In this document: one piece after another, positions 60,686-64,000 of the stretch
Position numbering within the stretch: the first letter of the stretch is position 1
How the letters are laid out: each line of letters begins with the position of its first letter
Source: Pigmentiphaga daeguensis
Lineage (GTDB): Bacteria; Pseudomonadota; Gammaproteobacteria; Burkholderiales; Burkholderiaceae_B
Direction: 5' to 3'
Length of the DNA stretch: 64,000 nucleotides
NCBI RefSeq assembly: GCF_039523035.1
Contig: NZ_BAAAEN010000004.1
Location: 124,001-188,000 of the forward strand
Program-made: the position numbers and the translations under genes
The notes under the pieces: generated by a model
What the model was told of the DNA's origin: nothing
Database searches by the model: none
What the model saw: only the letters and a program-made list of their open reading frames with translations

Positions 60686-63310
60686 ATGAAAGAATCGGAT
60701 ACCAGCGCACACACCCCCATGATGCAGCAGTATCTCCGCCTGAAGGCCGAAGCCGGCCCTCTGCTGCTGTTCTACCGCATGGGCGATTTCTACGAGCTGT
60801 TCTACGACGACGCGGAAAAGGCCTCGCGTCTGTTGAACCTGACGCTCACCACCCGCGGCGCCTCCAATGGCGTGCCCATACGGATGGCGGGCGTGCCGTT
60901 CCATGCCGTCGAACAATACCTGGGCAGGCTGGTCAAGCTGGGCGAATCGGTCGCGATCTGCGAGCAGATCGGCGATCCCGCCACGTCCAAGGGACCGGTG
61001 GAACGCCGGATCGTCCGCATCGTGACGCCCGGCACGCTGACCGACGAGGCCCTGCTTCCGGCCAAGGCCGACCGCGCCGTCGCCGCGGTCCAGCCGGGCA
61101 ACGGCAAGACCGGCCGCGTGGGCATCGCCTGGCTGAACCTGGCCAGCGGTGAATTCCGATTGACCGAATGCGCGCCCACCCTGCTGGCGAGCGAGCTGCA
61201 CCGCATCGCGCCGGCGGAAGTGATCCTGGCAGAAGGCCAGCCGCTGCCGGTCGATTTCAGCGCCCCCATCAGCCCGGTTCCGGTCTGGCACTTCGAAACC
61301 AGCGGTGCCCGCCAGCAATTGCTGAACCACTTCGGCACGGACTCGCTGGCCGGATTCGACGTCGAGGACATGCCCGAGGCGATCTGCGCGGCCGGCGCGC
61401 TGTTGCGCTATGTCTCGAACACGCAGTCCCAGGCGCTGGCGCACGTGCAGCAGCTGACCGCCGATCGCGCCAGCCAGTACGTGCTGCTCGATCCCGTCAC
61501 CCGCCGCAACCTGGAGTTGACCGAAACCCTGCGCGGCGAAGAGTCCCCCACGCTGTTCTCGGTGCTGGACCACTGCCAGACGCCCATGGGCAGCCGGCTG
61601 CTGCGCCGCTGGCTGCACCACCCGCTGCGCGACAACGCCCCTGCGGCGGCCCGCCTGCGCGCCATCGAGACCTTGCTCGATGGCGGCGATCCGCGCCTGC
61701 TGCAGGACGCGCTGGCGCCGCTTCCCGATGTGGAGCGCATCTCCGCGCGGGTGGCCCTGCGCTCGGTGCGGCCGCGGGAGCTGGCCAGCCTGCGCGATGC
61801 GCTGGCGCTGCTGCCTGGGCTGCACGCCATGGTACTGCGCCTGGCCGGCGAAGGCTCGATGCTGTCGGCCGATCCCCAGGCGCGGCTGCCCGAACTGGCA
61901 GCCCAGCTCGCGCCCGATCCCGCCATCGGCGAGCTGCTGGCGCGCGCCATCGCCGCCGAACCGGGCGTCAATGTGCGCGACGGCGGCGTGCTCGCCGCAG
62001 GCTTCGATGCCGAGCTCGACGAACTGCGCGCGCTGGAATCGCACAGCGGCGACTTCCTGGTGCAATTGGAGAAACGCGAGCGGGAACGCACGGGCATCGC
62101 CAACCTGCGCGTGGAGTTCAACCGGGTGCACGGTTTTTTCATCGAGGTCACGCGCGGCCAGACCGACAAGGTCCCAGACGACTACCGCCGCCGCCAGACG
62201 CTCAAGAACGCCGAACGCTACATCACTCCCGAACTCAAGACCTGGGAAGACAAGATCCTGTCCGCCCAGGACCGCGCGCTGGCGCGCGAGAAATGGCTGT
62301 ACGAGCAATTGCTGGACACGCTGGCGCCGCACGTGCGCGCGCTGACGCGAACGGCCGCGGCGCTGGCCGAGATCGACGTGCTGGCCGCCCTCGCCTTCCA
62401 TGCCCGCAACAACGACTGGGTCGCGCCCGAGCTGCTGGATACGGCCGAGATCCATATCGAACAGGGCCGCCATCCGGTCGTGGAACGGGTCATCGAGCGC
62501 TTCACGCCCAACGATTGCCGGCTGGCGCAGACCCGGCGCATGCTGCTGATCACCGGTCCCAACATGGGCGGTAAATCGACCTACATGCGGCAGACCGCGC
62601 TGATCGTGCTGCTGGCGCGCATCGGCAGCTTCGTGCCGGCGCGGGCTGCGCGCATCGGCCGCATCGATCGCATCTTCACCCGCATCGGCGCCGCCGACGA
62701 CCTGGCGGGCGGACGCTCCACCTTCATGATGGAGATGATCGAGGCCGCCGCCATCCTGGCATCCAGCACGTCCGACAGCCTGGTGCTGATGGACGAGATC
62801 GGCCGCGGCACCTCGACCTACGACGGCCTTGCGCTGGCCTGGGCGATCGCCTTCCAGCTCGTATCGCAGAATCGCGCGCTGACCCTGTTCGCCACGCACT
62901 ATTTCGAACTGACGCGCCTGCCATCGGTACGCCCCGAGGTCGCCAACGTCCACCTGGCCGCGGCGGAGTCGCACAAGGGAATCGTGTTCCTGCACGAGGT
63001 GCGCGAAGGCCCCGCCAGCCGCAGCTACGGTATCCAGGTCGCGCAGCGCGCGGGTATTCCCGCCGCGGTCGTGCGCATGGCGCGGCGCGAGCTGGAGAAG
63101 CTGGAGACGCAGGGAGCCCAGGTCCCGCAGATGGCGCTGTTCGCGCCGCCGCAAGACGAGGCGGCCCAGGCGCAGGAAATGGAGCAGGCACGGGATCACG
63201 CCATGGAGGCCGTGCGGGACGCACTCGATGGCATCGACCCGGACCGCCTCAGCCCGCGCGAGGCGCTGGATGAACTCTACCGGCTCAAGAGCCTGGCCCA
63301 GCCGCAATGA
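60686..63310 (+). CDS. mutS: DNA mismatch repair protein MutS
   Basis: An 874-residue MutS. The mismatch-reading F-x-E motif is at residues 35-37 (MGDFYELF), the clamp region contains GFFIEVTRGQTDKVPDDY, Walker A is GPNMGGKST (about 624-632), and Walker B is VLMDEIGRGTSTYDG with ATHYFELT after it. The C-terminus keeps a helix-turn-helix-like tail (LSPREALDELYRLKSL). The start at ATG 60686 has no recognisable Shine-Dalgarno; the upstream DNA belongs to the low-G+C island. The stop overlaps the next gene's start (ATGA). Confidence 0.97.
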   Translation: MKESDTSAHTPMMQQYLRLKAEAGPLLLFYRMGDFYELFYDDAEKASRLLNLTLTTRGASNGVPIRMAGVPFHAVEQYLGRLVKLGESVAICEQIGDPATSKGPVERRIVRIVTPGTLTDEALLPAKADRAVAAVQPGNGKTGRVGIAWLNLASGEFRLTECAPTLLASELHRIAPAEVILAEGQPLPVDFSAPISPVPVWHFETSGARQQLLNHFGTDSLAGFDVEDMPEAICAAGALLRYVSNTQSQALAHVQQLTADRASQYVLLDPVTRRNLELTETLRGEESPTLFSVLDHCQTPMGSRLLRRWLHHPLRDNAPAAARLRAIETLLDGGDPRLLQDALAPLPDVERISARVALRSVRPRELASLRDALALLPGLHAMVLRLAGEGSMLSADPQARLPELAAQLAPDPAIGELLARAIAAEPGVNVRDGGVLAAGFDAELDELRALESHSGDFLVQLEKRERERTGIANLRVEFNRVHGFFIEVTRGQTDKVPDDYRRRQTLKNAERYITPELKTWEDKILSAQDRALAREKWLYEQLLDTLAPHVRALTRTAAALAEIDVLAALAFHARNNDWVAPELLDTAEIHIEQGRHPVVERVIERFTPNDCRLAQTRRMLLITGPNMGGKSTYMRQTALIVLLARIGSFVPARAARIGRIDRIFTRIGAADDLAGGRSTFMMEMIEAAAILASSTSDSLVLMDEIGRGTSTYDGLALAWAIAFQLVSQNRALTLFATHYFELTRLPSVRPEVANVHLAAAESHKGIVFLHEVREGPASRSYGIQVAQRAGIPAAVVRMARRELEKLETQGAQVPQMALFAPPQDEAAQAQEMEQARDHAMEAVRDALDGIDPDRLSPREALDELYRLKSLAQPQ

Positions 63311-64000
63311 CCGCCACGCCGCCACGCCCGCTTTCCTGGCCCCGCCTTCTGCTGGCGGCGGCACTGGCGTGCGCGTCCATGGCGCCGGCGGCGGCCGCCA
63401 CCAACGCCGAATCGGGCTATGCGGCCCGCCATGGTTTTGCCTTCGCCCTGCTGGGCGGGGTGCCCGCGCATGACGGCGAGGAAGCGGCCGTTGCCCAGGC
63501 GCTGGCGCAGTTCGGCACCGAGACCGACCTGGCCATCCATACCGGCAACATCAAGGGCCGCGACGAGCGCTGCGACGACAAGACCTATGCCCGCCGGCAC
63601 GCGCTGCTGGACGGCAGTCCCGTCCCGCTGGTGCTGGTTCCGGGCGAAAACGACTGGGCCGAGTGCGACCGCCCCGCCGCCGGGCAGTTCGGGCCCGTCG
63701 AACGCCTGAACCGGCTGCGCGAGCTGTTTTTCGATCCGGACGATTCGCTGGGCATGCTCAAGCTGGACCTGCAGCGCCAGAGCGAGACCGCCCGCTTCCG
63801 CGGCTATCCCGAGAACGCGCGCTGGGAATACGGAGACGTACTGTTCGTCACGCTGAACATCCCGGGCAACCAGAACAATTACCGCACGGGAGCCGGGCGC
63901 AACGGCGAATACGAGGAAAGGATCCAGGCCGATGCCTCGTGGCTGCGGCAGGCCTTCGCCGCCGCCACGCGGCTCAAGGCGCGCGGCCTGGTCCTGGCCT
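63307..64000 (+). CDS. Exported protein, metallophosphoesterase-like (cut by window edge)
   Basis: The first 231 codons of a protein with a signal peptide (WPRLLLAAALACASMAPAAA) continue past the right edge. The mature part has blocks placed like those of calcineurin-type phosphoesterases (ALLGGVPAHDGEEA, LAIHTGNIKGRDERCDD, VPLVLVPGENDWAECDRP, where GENDW resembles the usual GNHD), but several metal ligands are not canonical. This type is common beside mutS in the Burkholderiales. It overlaps the mutS stop by 4 bp, so it is co-translated with mutS. Confidence 0.75.
   Translation, partial: MTATPPRPLSWPRLLLAAALACASMAPAAAATNAESGYAARHGFAFALLGGVPAHDGEEAAVAQALAQFGTETDLAIHTGNIKGRDERCDDKTYARRHALLDGSPVPLVLVPGENDWAECDRPAAGQFGPVERLNRLRELFFDPDDSLGMLKLDLQRQSETARFRGYPENARWEYGDVLFVTLNIPGNQNNYRTGAGRNGEYEERIQADASWLRQAFAAATRLKARGLVLA

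Noticed and set aside
60683..63364. 893-codon minus-strand open frame opposite mutS
   Set aside because: A shadow of mutS, whose motifs are complete; the antisense translation has no recognisable family.

Overview
The window is GC-rich chromosomal DNA (most genes look close to two-thirds G+C) from a beta-proteobacterium. It most resembles the Alcaligenaceae (Bordetella/Achromobacter group). The clues are a Bug/TctC-type binding protein, a lysine/alanine-rich histone H1-like protein, tandem branched-chain-amino-acid-type ABC systems, and a dispersed intergenic repeat ending in a G-run. Genus-level assignment is inference. No rRNA, tRNA, CRISPR array or insertion sequence was recognised.

Layout. 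1-5.6 kb: alpha-glucan genes treS (cut by the left edge), glgE and glgA on the minus strand. 5.9-9.0 kb: an ankyrin protein and two MFS exporters. 9.0-13.9 kb: a five-gene minus-strand operon (PepSY membrane protein, DUF2271, DUF4198, ApbE, flavodoxin-type reductase) behind a strong Fur-box match, with a dodecin gene beside it. 14.3-20.0 kb: a DHA2 exporter, rdgC, an MFS protein and an EptA-like membrane sulfatase-fold transferase. 20.0-21.0 kb: a TerC-family gene behind a yybP-ykoY-type (manganese) riboswitch. 21.1-29.7 kb: a PLP lyase, an AraC regulator, and an ABC importer plus aromatic-aldehyde-type dehydrogenase operon whose binding-protein gene is frameshifted. 29.8-36.4 kb: histone H1-like protein, Bcr-type exporter, and a complete second Liv-type ABC system. 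36.6-45.9 kb: serine acetyltransferase, a coupled set (HDOD, DUF2157, DUF4401, GDYXXLXY), a PAS-GGDEF-EAL protein, an HPP-CBS protein and an Old Yellow Enzyme. 46.0-54.9 kb: two lipoproteins (one split by a poly-C tract), a ParB-like protein, a LacI regulator with paired operators, a Bug protein and glucarate dehydratase, a frameshifted metallo-beta-lactamase-fold lipoprotein and a Sel1 protein. 55.0-57.5 kb: the dmeF/dmeR metal-efflux pair, DUF1232 and arylamine N-acetyltransferase. 57.5-60.5 kb: a small region of lower G+C holding an OLD/RecF-like ATPase plus TOPRIM-like protein pair (candidate defence system) and a PIN/Phd toxin-antitoxin pair. 60.7-64.0 kb: mutS and a partial exported protein.

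How the genes work together. treS-glgE-glgA fit the trehalose to maltose-1-phosphate to alpha-glucan route. The Fur-box operon can be read as an electron path: a cytosolic NAD(P)H flavoreductase, the PepSY membrane protein, and a periplasmic DUF2271 protein carrying an ApbE flavinylation motif. It is probably used under iron limitation. The two Liv-type ABC sets import amino acids or aromatic acids; one is tied to an aldehyde dehydrogenase. The LacI, Bug and gudD genes suggest aldarate uptake and catabolism.

Three genes carry single-base frame disruptions in homopolymers: 23871 (G), 47087-47093 (C) and 52537-52541 (A). Sequencing error, gene decay and, for the C7 tract, phase variation are all possible. 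Domain calls rest on reading motifs by eye; no database search was run.
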